The notes beneath the pieces were generated by a model. That model was not told the origin of the DNA. It did not search any database and saw nothing but the letters and a program-made list of their open reading frames with translations. Positions 8,881-16,965 of a DNA stretch of 64,000 nucleotides are shown here, one piece after another; position 1 is the first letter of the stretch; the number at the start of each line of letters is the position of its first letter. The stretch is taken from contig JAWKWB010000003.1 in NCBI GenBank assembly GCA_041397775.1, forward strand, positions 434,001 through 498,000. The letters are read 5' to 3'. The stretch comes from Ga0077555 sp041397775 (lineage in GTDB: Bacteria > Pseudomonadota > Alphaproteobacteria > Rhizobiales > Hyphomicrobiaceae). Both the position numbers and the translations under genes were made by a program.

Positions 8881-9833
8881 GCGGTGCTGATCCCCGATCT
8901 GCGGGCCGTCCTCGCCGCCTGCACGATCCCGGCGAGCGCCGCCTTCGCCCCGCGCCGTGACGGCGCCGCGCGCATGGCCGAGAAATGGCGCATCGCCGCC
9001 GCCAGAGGGCGACCCTGTGCGCTCAGGCTCTCCGCTTCCGCCGTCGTCAGGCGTGCGCGCGCCAGCTTGCGCGCCGCCGCGATTGCCGGCCTGGGATCGG
9101 CGTCGTAACGCGCCACGATCTCGTTCATGGCATCCATGCGGCGTTGGCGTGCCGCCGTTTCGCTGTTGGGGCGCATCAGGTACGTCATCCCCATCATGGT
9201 GGAACTCGCGACCGTGTTACGCGCCGCCATCCTCAGCCACAAATCCCAATCCTCTGCCGACTTGCACGCGGTCTCGAAGCCGCCCGCCGCTTCGAGACAC
9301 GATTTGCGGGCCACCACGCAAGACGTTCCCACGACGTTGGCAGCGAGCAAGCGAGCCTCCGCGTCCGCGAGTATGGAGAATGCGCCCGACGTCTCGCCCC
9401 ACACGCCGCCCCAGAATTCGAAGCATGTTCCGTGCGTACGCCCGTCCGGCGTGACATGAATATAATCGGTGAACGAAAATCCGACGTCACGGTTCATCCG
9501 GTGGAATGCCAATTGCCGGGCCAGCTTGTCCGGCCACCAGTAGTCGTCGGCATCCAGGAACGCTACGAGTTCGCTGCGCGCCGCGGCAATGGCCGCATTG
9601 CGCGCCCGCGCGGGACCGTTGCCGCCCGTCTCCAGAATGACGAGCGATGCATGAACCCGCGGCGCGGCCTGGAGCCAGTCGACGGTACCGTCGCGCGAAC
9701 CGTCGTCGGCGACGATGACCTCGAGCCCCCCCAGACGCTGCAGGTCGATGGACGCAAAGGCCGTTGGCAGATAGGCGAGACAGTCCCGCGTGGGAATGAC
9801 GATCGAGCAGACCGGCGCATCTGAGGACGGCAT
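8877..9833 (-). CDS. Glycosyltransferase family 2 (GT-A fold)
   Basis: 318 residues. The GT2 core opens with CSIVIPTRDCLAYLP and carries the UDP-sugar motif VIVADDGSRDGT. It continues with ARNAAIAAARSELVAFLDADDYW, where the DAD is the metal-binding DxD, and SAEDWDLWLRM, which holds the catalytic-base region. The C-terminal 70 residues are Arg/Ala-rich and without a clear domain. A GGAGAT ribosome-binding site precedes the ATG at 9833. It probably adds a sugar in surface polysaccharide assembly; donor specificity is not readable. Confidence 0.87.
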   Translation of the reverse strand: MPSSDAPVCSIVIPTRDCLAYLPTAFASIDLQRLGGLEVIVADDGSRDGTVDWLQAAPRVHASLVILETGGNGPARARNAAIAAARSELVAFLDADDYWWPDKLARQLAFHRMNRDVGFSFTDYIHVTPDGRTHGTCFEFWGGVWGETSGAFSILADAEARLLAANVVGTSCVVARKSCLEAAGGFETACKSAEDWDLWLRMAARNTVASSTMMGMTYLMRPNSETAARQRRMDAMNEIVARYDADPRPAIAAARKLARARLTTAEAESLSAQGRPLAAAMRHFSAMRAAPSRRGAKAALAGIVQAARTARRSGISTA

Positions 9834-9935
9834 GAGGGAGATCTCCGGAACAGGGATGCCCCCTCCCTACCAGAGTTCCTTGAGTATTCGATGCAGGGCG
9901 CCGGTCGGATTTGGGGCGCATTCGGATCGAATTTT

Positions 9936-10652
9936 CTACGTCTCGTCCGCGCGTGGCCAGCGGCATTCCAACGGTGTTTCCACCGGCGCACCGATGTCCC
10001 TCGCCTGGGGCAACGCCAGCGTCGCCAGGATGGAGTAGCCGCGAAATGGCGTATGGAGGGCGAGCGTTGCTCCGTGCCGTCTCGCCAAGCCGGTCAACGC
10101 TTCCGGCAGTTCCACACGAGGCGTGACGTGGAACCGCTGGAGCCAGGCCCTCAGCGCCGTGTTCGCAAGCGCAGGCAGACGGTCGCCATCGCCGAAATCC
10201 ACGATGTGCAGGCGACCGCCCGGGGCGACGTGGCGGATGGAATGCGCCAGGGCCTCGCGCCAGGCTGGTATCATCGACAGGGCATAGGAGATGAAGACCC
10301 GGTCGAAGACGCTACGTCCGAACGCGCGCTGGGCGTCGAAGCTCGTCGCATCGCCCAATGCCAATGTGATGCCAGGGCCGCCTTGCTGGCGCCGCAGGCG
10401 TGCCCTTGCCGTCTCCAGCATGGCCGTCGACAGGTCGACGCCGTAGCAGGCCGCCTGCGGATATCGCGCCGCGACCGCGACCAGATTGCGTGCCGTCCCG
10501 CAGCCGATTTCCAGCACCGCCCCGCGCGCTGGCGGCTCGAGTTCGGCGATGAGCCGGTCGCGTCCCAGAAGATAATATTCGCGGGTCAGGTCGTAGACGT
10601 GCCGCTGGTAGCGGTAGTTGCGATCGAGCCGCGCCTGGAGTGCCTGATCCAT
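9936..10652 (-). CDS. btaB: S-adenosylmethionine:diacylglyceryl-homoserine N-methyltransferase
   Basis: 238 residues of a class I methyltransferase: motif I VLEIGCGTARNL, motif II YGVDLSTAML, post-motif VFISYALSMIP. BtaB adds three methyl groups to diacylglyceryl-homoserine to make the betaine lipid DGTS at the inner membrane. The call rests on the fold plus its position six bases downstream of a clear btaA; alone it would be only a small-molecule methyltransferase. The early RNYRYQRHVYDLTREYYLLGR segment resembles the N-terminus of BtaB proteins. It is the last gene of plcP-btaA-btaB. Confidence 0.85.
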   Translation of the reverse strand: MDQALQARLDRNYRYQRHVYDLTREYYLLGRDRLIAELEPPARGAVLEIGCGTARNLVAVAARYPQAACYGVDLSTAMLETARARLRRQQGGPGITLALGDATSFDAQRAFGRSVFDRVFISYALSMIPAWREALAHSIRHVAPGGRLHIVDFGDGDRLPALANTALRAWLQRFHVTPRVELPEALTGLARRHGATLALHTPFRGYSILATLALPQARDIGAPVETPLECRWPRADET

Positions 10653-10658
10653 CTGCGC

Positions 10659-11906
10659 TCAGTCCGCCGGCCGCAACGTGTAGAGATGGAACCCCCCATA
10701 GATCGCCGACCGGTCCTGCGCCGTCAGCTCGCGCGAACGCGCCTCTGCGTAGTGCCAGCGATCGAGCAGCGATGCGGGCACGCGGCCCGGCAGGATGGTG
10801 TCCCGGCCGGCGGTGCGGAAGATCACGCGGGCATCCGCCCGCGCCGTGCGCGCGATCTGCGTCCAAAGGCGCGTCAGGTCGTCGTCGCCCATCCAGTCCT
10901 GGGCATCGAGCAGAACGTAGCGATCGAGTGACGCCGCCTCCTGCTGCGCGAGTTTCTCGGTCATGGACACGAGTGAAACGGAAACGCGACCGGCGCGGCA
11001 CTTGAGCGCGCTGAAATTCGCAGCATCCAGATAGGGCGGCTGCGGTCCCAGTCCGTCCGAAGCAAAGCCCCGGTTGAAGGCGGCCCACGCGAAATAATTG
11101 TCCTGCAGATCGAAGTCGCAGGCGAGCTTGCGCAGGCGATCCCGCACGACATCGGCCATGTGCGCCGCATCCCCGATCAGCGCATCGTACTGCGCCGGCG
11201 GGATGCCGAGACCATAGAGGGCGGCGCGGTGACTGAGGATCATGCGCACCAGCCGCTTGTCGAACAGCGGCGCCAGCTCCGTGTCGAAGATCGTGCACTG
11301 CTCGGCCCGGGTGCGGGCACGCATCATGCAACGGGGCGACGTGCCGTAGATCCACCCGATGCCATGCGCGAGACCGATGAAACGCCCGAGAAGTCCCTGC
11401 TTGTAGAGGCCCCGCCGGAACCGGTCGATCCGCATCCGCCCGAGGCGGTCCCGGCCTTCCCAATACCCTCGTGTCTCCGCGTCGAGATGTGGGCTCAGGC
11501 CGCGCCAGTATGTTTCGATGCACTGCGTGCCGGAGGCACGCCCGAACAGCTGCTGGAAGTCCGCATGCGACGACAACCTGTCCAGAGCCGTCAACTTGAG
11601 GGTGTTGAGGGCGATGTGCGCGCGATTGAGATCGACCGCCAGAATTTCGGCCGGGTTGGCGCACAGGTAGTTCAGCACGTTGCAGCCGCCCGACGCGATC
11701 GTGATGATCCGCGTTTGCGGGGTCACCTCCATCGCTGCGAGATCGACTGCCGCGTCCTCCCAGATCAGGGGATAGACCAACTCGCGAAACGACAGCGTGA
11801 ACAGGCGCTCCAGAAGTCCATCGATGCTGAGCAGGCCGTTGCGGTGCACTGCCTCGTCGAGGAGCGCTGCGCTCCGCTTGTCCGTGCCGATCAGGCTCGA
11901 GGTCAT
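10659..11906 (-). CDS. btaA: S-adenosylmethionine:diacylglycerol 3-amino-3-carboxypropyl transferase
   Basis: A 415-residue DUF3419/BtaA protein. It transfers the 3-amino-3-carboxypropyl group of SAM to diacylglycerol, the first committed step to DGTS. The SAM region reads RIITIASGGCNVLNYL with EILAVDLNRAHIAL after it, and the family landmarks FSALKCRAGRVS and IFRTAGRDTILPG are present. The ATG at 11906 overlaps the plcP stop (ATGA), which fixes the start; the open frame continues upstream only through plcP. Loss of phospholipid under phosphate starvation would supply its diacylglycerol substrate. Confidence 0.92.
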   Translation of the reverse strand: MTSSLIGTDKRSAALLDEAVHRNGLLSIDGLLERLFTLSFRELVYPLIWEDAAVDLAAMEVTPQTRIITIASGGCNVLNYLCANPAEILAVDLNRAHIALNTLKLTALDRLSSHADFQQLFGRASGTQCIETYWRGLSPHLDAETRGYWEGRDRLGRMRIDRFRRGLYKQGLLGRFIGLAHGIGWIYGTSPRCMMRARTRAEQCTIFDTELAPLFDKRLVRMILSHRAALYGLGIPPAQYDALIGDAAHMADVVRDRLRKLACDFDLQDNYFAWAAFNRGFASDGLGPQPPYLDAANFSALKCRAGRVSVSLVSMTEKLAQQEAASLDRYVLLDAQDWMGDDDLTRLWTQIARTARADARVIFRTAGRDTILPGRVPASLLDRWHYAEARSRELTAQDRSAIYGGFHLYTLRPAD

Positions 11907-12757
11907 GATGTGGTATCCGATCGAATTGTCAGGGGGGGCGACGCCAGCGGCTGCAGCGTTGCCGGGGACGCCGTGGTGCCCAGGCGAACGGGCCAATGGA
12001 TGAGGCGCAGTGCGCCGCTCGCGTCCTCGACGATAGCGGTGCAACTCTCGACCCAATCGCCGCAATTGAGATAGTGGACGTTGCCGATCGTCTTGTCGGC
12101 GGCACTGTGGATATGACCGCAGATGATGCCGTCCGCCGCGTGGCGGCGCGCTTCCTCTGCGACCGCTTCTTCGTAGGCTCCGATGAAACTCACGGCCTGC
12201 TTTACGCGCGATTTGAGGTAGGCCGACAACGACCAGTAGCCCAGGCCCATATGGCGCCGGAGCCAGTTCAGCGGATGATTGAGCCGCAGCGCGGTCTCGT
12301 ATCCCACGTCACCCAGGACCGCGAGCCACTTCGCCGAGCGCACGACGACGTCGAACTCGTCGCCGTGCATGACGACGTAGCGCTTGCCGCGCGCGGTGAT
12401 ATGCACGGCATTGCGCATGATCTCTACGCCCCCGAAATGCATGCCGCAGTAGTCGCGAAGCGTTTCGTCGTGGTTGCCGGGGACGAATACGATTCGTGAT
12501 CCCTTGCGGACTTTTCTCAGGAGTTTCTGGATGACGTCGTTGTGCGACTGAGGCCAGTGCGGCCCGCGCCGCACGCGCCAGAAGTCGACGATGTCGCCGA
12601 CGAGATAGATGGTGTCGGCCTCCACCCACCGCAGGAAATCGAGAAGGGCCTCCACTTGCGCTGCGCGCGTGCCCAGATGAACATCCGATATGAAGATGGA
12701 GCGGTACGTGCCCTTGTGCGGGCGATGGAGACCGAATGATGGCGTTGCATCCTGCAT
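11903..12757 (-). CDS. plcP: Calcineurin-like phosphoesterase, probable PlcP phospholipase C
   Basis: 284 residues. Metal ligands are visible in order: SDVHLG, GDIVDFW, GNHDE, VMHGDEFD, GHIHSA, as in the LpxH/PlcP metallophosphoesterase family. LpxH-like annotation (UDP-2,3-diacylglucosamine hydrolase) is the alternative. Direct four-base overlap with btaA favours PlcP, which in Sinorhizobium and marine bacteria hydrolyses membrane phospholipids under phosphate limitation, releasing diacylglycerol for BtaA. The start at 12757 follows GGGGAGG, although only two bases separate them. A weak Pho-box-like site lies at 12781-12798. Function is assigned from family plus context. Confidence 0.78.
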   Translation of the reverse strand: MQDATPSFGLHRPHKGTYRSIFISDVHLGTRAAQVEALLDFLRWVEADTIYLVGDIVDFWRVRRGPHWPQSHNDVIQKLLRKVRKGSRIVFVPGNHDETLRDYCGMHFGGVEIMRNAVHITARGKRYVVMHGDEFDVVVRSAKWLAVLGDVGYETALRLNHPLNWLRRHMGLGYWSLSAYLKSRVKQAVSFIGAYEEAVAEEARRHAADGIICGHIHSAADKTIGNVHYLNCGDWVESCTAIVEDASGALRLIHWPVRLGTTASPATLQPLASPPLTIRSDTTS

Positions 12758-12780
12758 GGCCTCCCCAATAGTGGAGTCGT

Positions 12781-12798
12781 CTTGCAGCTATGTGACAA
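12781..12798 (-). promoter_or_regulatory. Weak Pho-box-like sequence upstream of plcP
   Basis: On the minus strand this reads TTGTCAC-ATAG-CTGCAAG. Against the CTGTCAT-N4-CTGTCAT consensus it matches 5 of 7 and 4 of 7 positions. It ends only about 24 bases before the ATG, which is close for a PhoB-activated promoter, so the site is tentative. Confidence 0.22.
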
Positions 12799-12833
12799 GT
12801 ATCGCGGCCGGGCAGGCGCTGGCGGCGACGCTG

Positions 12834-13310
12834 TCAGGAGCGCCGCCAGCGCGTATAGGGAAGAGCGGAGAGCGATGCATTGGCATATCGCTTTTCGCAG
12901 GTGATCTCTTCACCGATCCACGATGGTCGCTCGACGTCGGCGCCAGCACGCGGCAGCTCGATTTCCGCGATGACGAGCCCGGCGTTCAGGCCGGAAAAGA
13001 CGTCGATTTCCCATTTCAAGGCGCCCGCATCCACGATGTGCCGAGTCTTCTCGATCAGCGCTCCCTCGCAGAGCGGCAGCATGGCGAGGGCATCCTCGGC
13101 AGGGATCGCGTATTCGAATTCGGTGCGCGAAAGCCCGGCCTCGGCGCTCTTGACCGTCAGGTAGGCCTGCGCCGGCGCGATGATGCGAACGCGCACGGAG
13201 GTCAGGGCGCCGTTGCTCAAATAGCCTTGCCGGATGTCTTGCGTTGCAACGACCTGGCTGCGCCATGCGTCGTTGACGACGAGAAACTTGCGTTCGATTT
13301 CGATTGCCAT
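12834..13310 (-). CDS. CYTH-domain protein (triphosphate tunnel family)
   Basis: 158 residues. It begins with the signature EIERKFLV and continues with charged strands (VRVRI, YLTVKS, RTEFEYAI, IEKTRHIV, WEIDVF, AEIELP) that line the tunnel of CYTH enzymes. Small bacterial CYTH proteins hydrolyse inorganic triphosphate or short-chain phosphate esters; adenylate cyclase class IV is another member. The ATG at 13310 places EIERKF at residues 3-8, as in relatives; the frame stays open upstream but without homology-like sequence. It is a lone gene next to plcP on the same strand, 76 bases apart. Confidence 0.85.
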   Translation of the reverse strand: MAIEIERKFLVVNDAWRSQVVATQDIRQGYLSNGALTSVRVRIIAPAQAYLTVKSAEAGLSRTEFEYAIPAEDALAMLPLCEGALIEKTRHIVDAGALKWEIDVFSGLNAGLVIAEIELPRAGADVERPSWIGEEITCEKRYANASLSALPYTRWRRS

Positions 13311-13466
13311 CGCTGCAGCACTCGCTTGCCGGTTATCACGATCAAGGCGCAACGTGTGGCGCCCGCACTCTCTCCTCCAGAATCGCACGCTTGTGTGTCG
13401 CATTGATTGCATAGGGCGCCACATTCGCGCGATCGCGCCGCGCAATGCGTGTGCCCGTGCTTTCCC

Positions 13467-13480
13467 TTGATAATTGTCAA
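13467..13480. promoter_or_regulatory. Near-palindrome upstream of the YeeE/YedE gene
   Basis: TTGATAATTGTCAA is a 14-base near-palindrome in an otherwise GC-rich gap, 111 bases before the GTG at 13592. It includes GATAAT, which could be a -10 element, or it may be an operator. Confidence 0.25.
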
Positions 13481-13591
13481 CGCTTGCGGCGGGGCCCGCG
13501 CGCAGTATCGGCGCGCTGAAGTGGCGGCAAGGAACACGGGGGCTACGCACGTGCGAGCCTGCCGCCGTGGGCTGCCCGGGGGACGAAAGGC

Positions 13592-14722
13592 GTGGACCTC
13601 ACGCAGTGGATCGAACGCATCGGCGAAAGCGGTGCCGTGGCCCTCGCCGGGTTATGCGTCGGCCTCATCTTCGGCGTTGCGGCGCAGCGCAGTCAATTCT
13701 GCTTGCGGGCAGCGACAATCGAGTTTTGGCGAGGCGCGGCTGCACGGCGGCCGCTCTGGGGTGGCACCCTTGGGCCGCGCACCGCCATTTGGCTTTTGGT
13801 ATTCGGTACCGCGCTGGCGGGCACGCAGGCCCTGTTCGCCAGCGGCTACCTCCAGCCCAACACCATCCGCCAGCTTTCCACGACGGGCACGCTTTCGGGA
13901 GCCCTGCTGGGCGGTTCGATGTTCGGTGTCGGCATGATCCTGGCGCGCGGGTGCGCAAGCCGCCTGCTGGTCCTTTCAGCGACGGGCAATCTGCGCGCGC
14001 TGGTCAGCGGGCTCATCCTGACGGTCACCGCACAGGCCGCACTGACTGGTATCCTGTCGCCGGCCCGGCTGCGCATTTCCGCGCTCTGGACCGTCCCCGC
14101 GGAGGTGCGCAATCTCCACCATGTCCTGCCCCAGGGAACCGGGCTGGTCCTGGGGGCCGCCCTGTGCGCCGTGGCGATCGCGCTCGCCATCCACCATCGG
14201 ATCCCGTTTGCTCGCATCCTGGCGGGAGCGGCCGTGGGCGGCGCGGTCGTACTCGGGTGGGGGTTGACCGCAGCCATTGCCGCACGCGCCTTTGCCATCG
14301 TGGCCATCGAGAGCGTCACGTTCACGGGGCCGTCCACGGATACGTTGATGGTGCTGATCGCGCGGCCGGAAATGCCGCTCTCCTTCGGCATCGGCCTCGT
14401 GCCCGGCGTTTTCGCAGGCTCGTTCATGGCCACATTGCTGTCGGGTGAGTTCGAGATCCAGACATTCAGCGATGCCACTCCACTGCCGCGCTACATCATC
14501 GGCGCGGTCTTGATGGGGTTCGGCTCGATGCTGGCTGGCGGTTGCGCCGTTGGCGCAGGCGTGACGGGCGGCGCCCTGATGGCGTCGACGGCATGGCTGG
14601 CGTTGCTCGCGATGTGGATCGCCGCCGGGATTACGGACTTCGCGTTCGATCGGCCACGCGCCGAGCCGGGGCGGATACCGCAAGCCACGGGCATCTCTGC
14701 CGGTGCCGAAGGTGCCCGGTGA
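13592..14722 (+). CDS. YeeE/YedE-family sulfur (thiosulfate) transporter
   Basis: A 376-residue inner-membrane protein with about nine to ten hydrophobic segments. It has the two internally repeated cysteine motifs of the TsuA/YeeE family: ARGCASRLLVLSATGNLRAL and AGGCAVGAGVTGG, plus an early RSQFCLR cysteine. In characterised members these cysteines pass thiosulfate across the membrane. GTG at 13592 is used because GGGGGACGAAAGG lies just upstream and the first transmembrane segment begins soon after. No TusA/YeeD gene is adjacent, so substrate could be another reduced sulfur species. Confidence 0.85.
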   Translation: MDLTQWIERIGESGAVALAGLCVGLIFGVAAQRSQFCLRAATIEFWRGAAARRPLWGGTLGPRTAIWLLVFGTALAGTQALFASGYLQPNTIRQLSTTGTLSGALLGGSMFGVGMILARGCASRLLVLSATGNLRALVSGLILTVTAQAALTGILSPARLRISALWTVPAEVRNLHHVLPQGTGLVLGAALCAVAIALAIHHRIPFARILAGAAVGGAVVLGWGLTAAIAARAFAIVAIESVTFTGPSTDTLMVLIARPEMPLSFGIGLVPGVFAGSFMATLLSGEFEIQTFSDATPLPRYIIGAVLMGFGSMLAGGCAVGAGVTGGALMASTAWLALLAMWIAAGITDFAFDRPRAEPGRIPQATGISAGAEGAR

Positions 14723-14740
14723 GGCACGCGCCCGTCGACC

Positions 14741-15928
14741 TCAGACCTGGTCGTCGCCGTCGGCGCTGAGGCGCTTGAAGGGGCCGTAGGTCGCAAGCTC
14801 GGCGCGGTGCTCTGCCATGGCGTGCCGCTCCTCGTCCAGATAGCGCGCCACCGCCCGGCGGAAGTTGGGATCTGCGATCCAATGCACGGCATAGGTGGGC
14901 GTAGGCATGTAGCCGCGTGCGAGCTTGTGCTCGCCCTGTGCACCTGCTTCGACTCGCGCCAGCCTGCGTGCGATGGCCACGTCGATGGCCTGATAGTAGC
15001 ACAGCTCGAAATGCAGAAAGGGGTGATGCTCGATGCACCCCCAGTAGCGCCCATAGAGGCAGTCGCCGCCGATGAGATTGAGGGCGCCGGCAACGTAGCG
15101 GCCATCGCGCTTGGCCATGATCAGAAGGCAGTGTTCGGGCATCGCCGCGCCCAGCAACGAGAAGAACGTGCGATTGAGGTAGGGGGTCCCCCACTTGCGG
15201 CTGCCCGTATCCATGTAGAACTGGAAGAACGCATCCCAGTGCGCTTCGGTGATGTCGCGGCCGCCGATATGCTCGATGGTCAGCCCACCCGAAAGCGCCT
15301 CCTGCCGCTCCTTGCGGATCGCCTTGCGCTTGCGCGAGGACAGCGACTGCAGGAAATCGTCGAACGAGCCGTAGCCGTCGTTGCGCCAGTGGAATTGCTT
15401 GTCCGTCCGCTGCAGCAGCCCGACGTCGCCGGCACGGCTCCACTCCCCTTCCGTCAGGAAAGTAACGTGCACCGACGACAGCCCGTTGCGGCGGGCCAGC
15501 TCGATCATGGCTGTCAGCAGCAGTTGCTCGCGTGCCTCCCCTTCGAGCGTGTCGCCGACGAGAAGCCGGCGGCCGGGGACCGGCGTGAAGGGAACCGCGC
15601 ATTGCAGCTTGGGATAATATGTACCGCCTGCCCGCTCATAGGCCTCGGCCCATCCGTAGTCGAAGATGTACTCGCCGCGGCTATGGCTCTTCACGTAGCA
15701 CGGCGCGACGCCCGTCGGCCGCCCGTCTTCCATCAGGGCGATGTGTTGCGGCATCCAGCCCGTGCGCCGCGATACGGTGCCGGCATCTTCGAGGGCTTTG
15801 AGAAAGGCGTGCGAGATGAACGGATCGTAGGCCAAGCCTGCCGGATTCGCGAGGCGATCCCAGTCGGCAGCGGCGATGTCCGAGATATGTGGCACGACCT
15901 TGACAAGGGCATCGTGCTCGTTCGCCAT
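14741..15928 (-). CDS. GNAT-like N-acyltransferase of the COG3146 type
   Basis: 395 residues. Family-typical segments include WDRLANPAGLAYDPFISHAFL near the N-terminus, HSRGEYIFDYGWAEAYERAG in the middle, SSRKRKAIRKER, and LNLIGGDCLYGRYWGC with FELCYYQAIDVAI. These belong to the large GNAT/FemAB-fold group annotated as peptidogalycan-type or predicted N-acyltransferases. The substrate is unknown. The ATG at 15928 gives the expected length. It converges with the YeeE gene across an 18-base gap. Confidence 0.8.
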   Translation of the reverse strand: MANEHDALVKVVPHISDIAAADWDRLANPAGLAYDPFISHAFLKALEDAGTVSRRTGWMPQHIALMEDGRPTGVAPCYVKSHSRGEYIFDYGWAEAYERAGGTYYPKLQCAVPFTPVPGRRLLVGDTLEGEAREQLLLTAMIELARRNGLSSVHVTFLTEGEWSRAGDVGLLQRTDKQFHWRNDGYGSFDDFLQSLSSRKRKAIRKERQEALSGGLTIEHIGGRDITEAHWDAFFQFYMDTGSRKWGTPYLNRTFFSLLGAAMPEHCLLIMAKRDGRYVAGALNLIGGDCLYGRYWGCIEHHPFLHFELCYYQAIDVAIARRLARVEAGAQGEHKLARGYMPTPTYAVHWIADPNFRRAVARYLDEERHAMAEHRAELATYGPFKRLSADGDDQV

Positions 15929-15994
15929 TGCTGCAAAGCTCCGCTTACGGCTTCCTCGGGTAGTCTACGACGCCAAGGCCCTCTGGATCAAAGC

Positions 15995-16906
15995 ATGAAG
16001 AATGCCATGAAGATCGCCGCCCGCATTCTGTCGGTTGCCGTCGGCTGTCGGGCTGGCCGGCTTGCGCTGGTCCTGGCGGTCCTTGTGCATGCGGCCGGAT
16101 CGGCGATCGCTGGGGGCCCCACGGCGAACTGTGACCTCGAGCCCGGACCGGAGCGCACGGTCGCCGCCGTCCTCGACGGCGAAAGCGTGCGCCTCGACGA
16201 CGGCAAGATCGTCCGCCTGATCGGCATTCTCGCGCCGCGCGCGTTCGACGCAGGCGCTGCACCCGGACACTGGCCGCTCGAAACCAAGGCCCGGCAGGGC
16301 CTCGCTGGTCTTGTCGCGGGCCGCACCGTGTCGCTCGGCTTTGCTGGGCCCCGTAACGACCGGTACGGCCGCTTGCGGGCACATGTCCAAGTCGGCGATG
16401 GCGCCGCGCGGGCCTGGGTTCAGGGCGCGCTCGTCGGCGTCGGGCTGGCGCGCGTGCAGCCCGAGCCCGGCGACGCCGCCTGCGCGGAGGCGTTGCTGGC
16501 GATCGAGACCGCTGCCAGCGCAGGAAAACGCGGGCTGTGGGCCGAAGCCACCTATCGCGTGCGGCCAGCGGAGCGGCCCAGCGAACTGCTGCGCTACCGC
16601 GGCACCTATCAAGTCGTCACGGGCCGCGTCTCGCGGATGCGCAAGGCGGGCGGCGTTTCGATCCTCGATCTCGAGAATGCAGAGGCCGTCATCGCAGGCC
16701 GTGGGTGGCGCCCGGGTGGCGCAACGCGCATTTCATGGCGGCGCGCCGACGTCGCCCTGTCGGGAGCTTGGACCCGCACCAGTATCGTGGGGACGTCCGT
16801 CGTGGTGCGTGGTTGGGTCGTGGGACGCGGGGGGCCCGAGATCAGGGTCGTCGCGCCGGCGCAGCTCGGGATAGCCGATAATGGTCAAGGCGCATCCGCC
16901 AAATAG
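15995..16906 (+). CDS. Secreted SNase-fold protein with degenerate active site
   Basis: 303 residues. A signal peptide (about 1-39, ending SAIA) precedes a thermonuclease-like OB fold (about 54-185). Arg74 is kept, but the catalytic Asp and Glu positions are replaced: the loop reads GILAPR where active enzymes read D-x-P-E, and DGES replaces DGDT. Hydrolysis is therefore doubtful. The C-terminal 110 residues (including YQVVTGRVSRM) look like a second OB-type module. An in-frame ATG at 16007 is an alternative start. It converges on carD across a strong hairpin. Confidence 0.75.
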   Translation: MKNAMKIAARILSVAVGCRAGRLALVLAVLVHAAGSAIAGGPTANCDLEPGPERTVAAVLDGESVRLDDGKIVRLIGILAPRAFDAGAAPGHWPLETKARQGLAGLVAGRTVSLGFAGPRNDRYGRLRAHVQVGDGAARAWVQGALVGVGLARVQPEPGDAACAEALLAIETAASAGKRGLWAEATYRVRPAERPSELLRYRGTYQVVTGRVSRMRKAGGVSILDLENAEAVIAGRGWRPGGATRISWRRADVALSGAWTRTSIVGTSVVVRGWVVGRGGPEIRVVAPAQLGIADNGQGASAK

Positions 16907-16908
16907 AA

Positions 16909-16934
16909 AACGCCCGGCGCTGCCGCCGGGCGTT
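16909..16934. terminator. Bidirectional intrinsic terminator between the SNase-like gene and carD
   Basis: Perfect 11-bp stem AACGCCCGGCG (16909-16919) / CGCCGGGCGTT (16924-16934) with loop CTGC. Read on the minus strand it is followed by TTCTATTT, which suits carD; on the plus strand it starts three bases after the stop codon and is followed only by a short pyrimidine run. Confidence 0.75.
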
Positions 16935-16965
16935 CTCAAGGTTCGATCGAGAGAGTTCCGGCAGT

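Noticed and set aside
11903..12757. LpxH (UDP-2,3-diacylglucosamine hydrolase) as the primary call
   Set aside because: The fold fits, but a four-base overlap with btaA argues for PlcP; kept as an alternative.
14807..15994. Plus-strand frame joined to the front of the SNase-like gene
   Set aside because: Antisense to the GNAT-like gene; the signal peptide at 15995 marks the true start.
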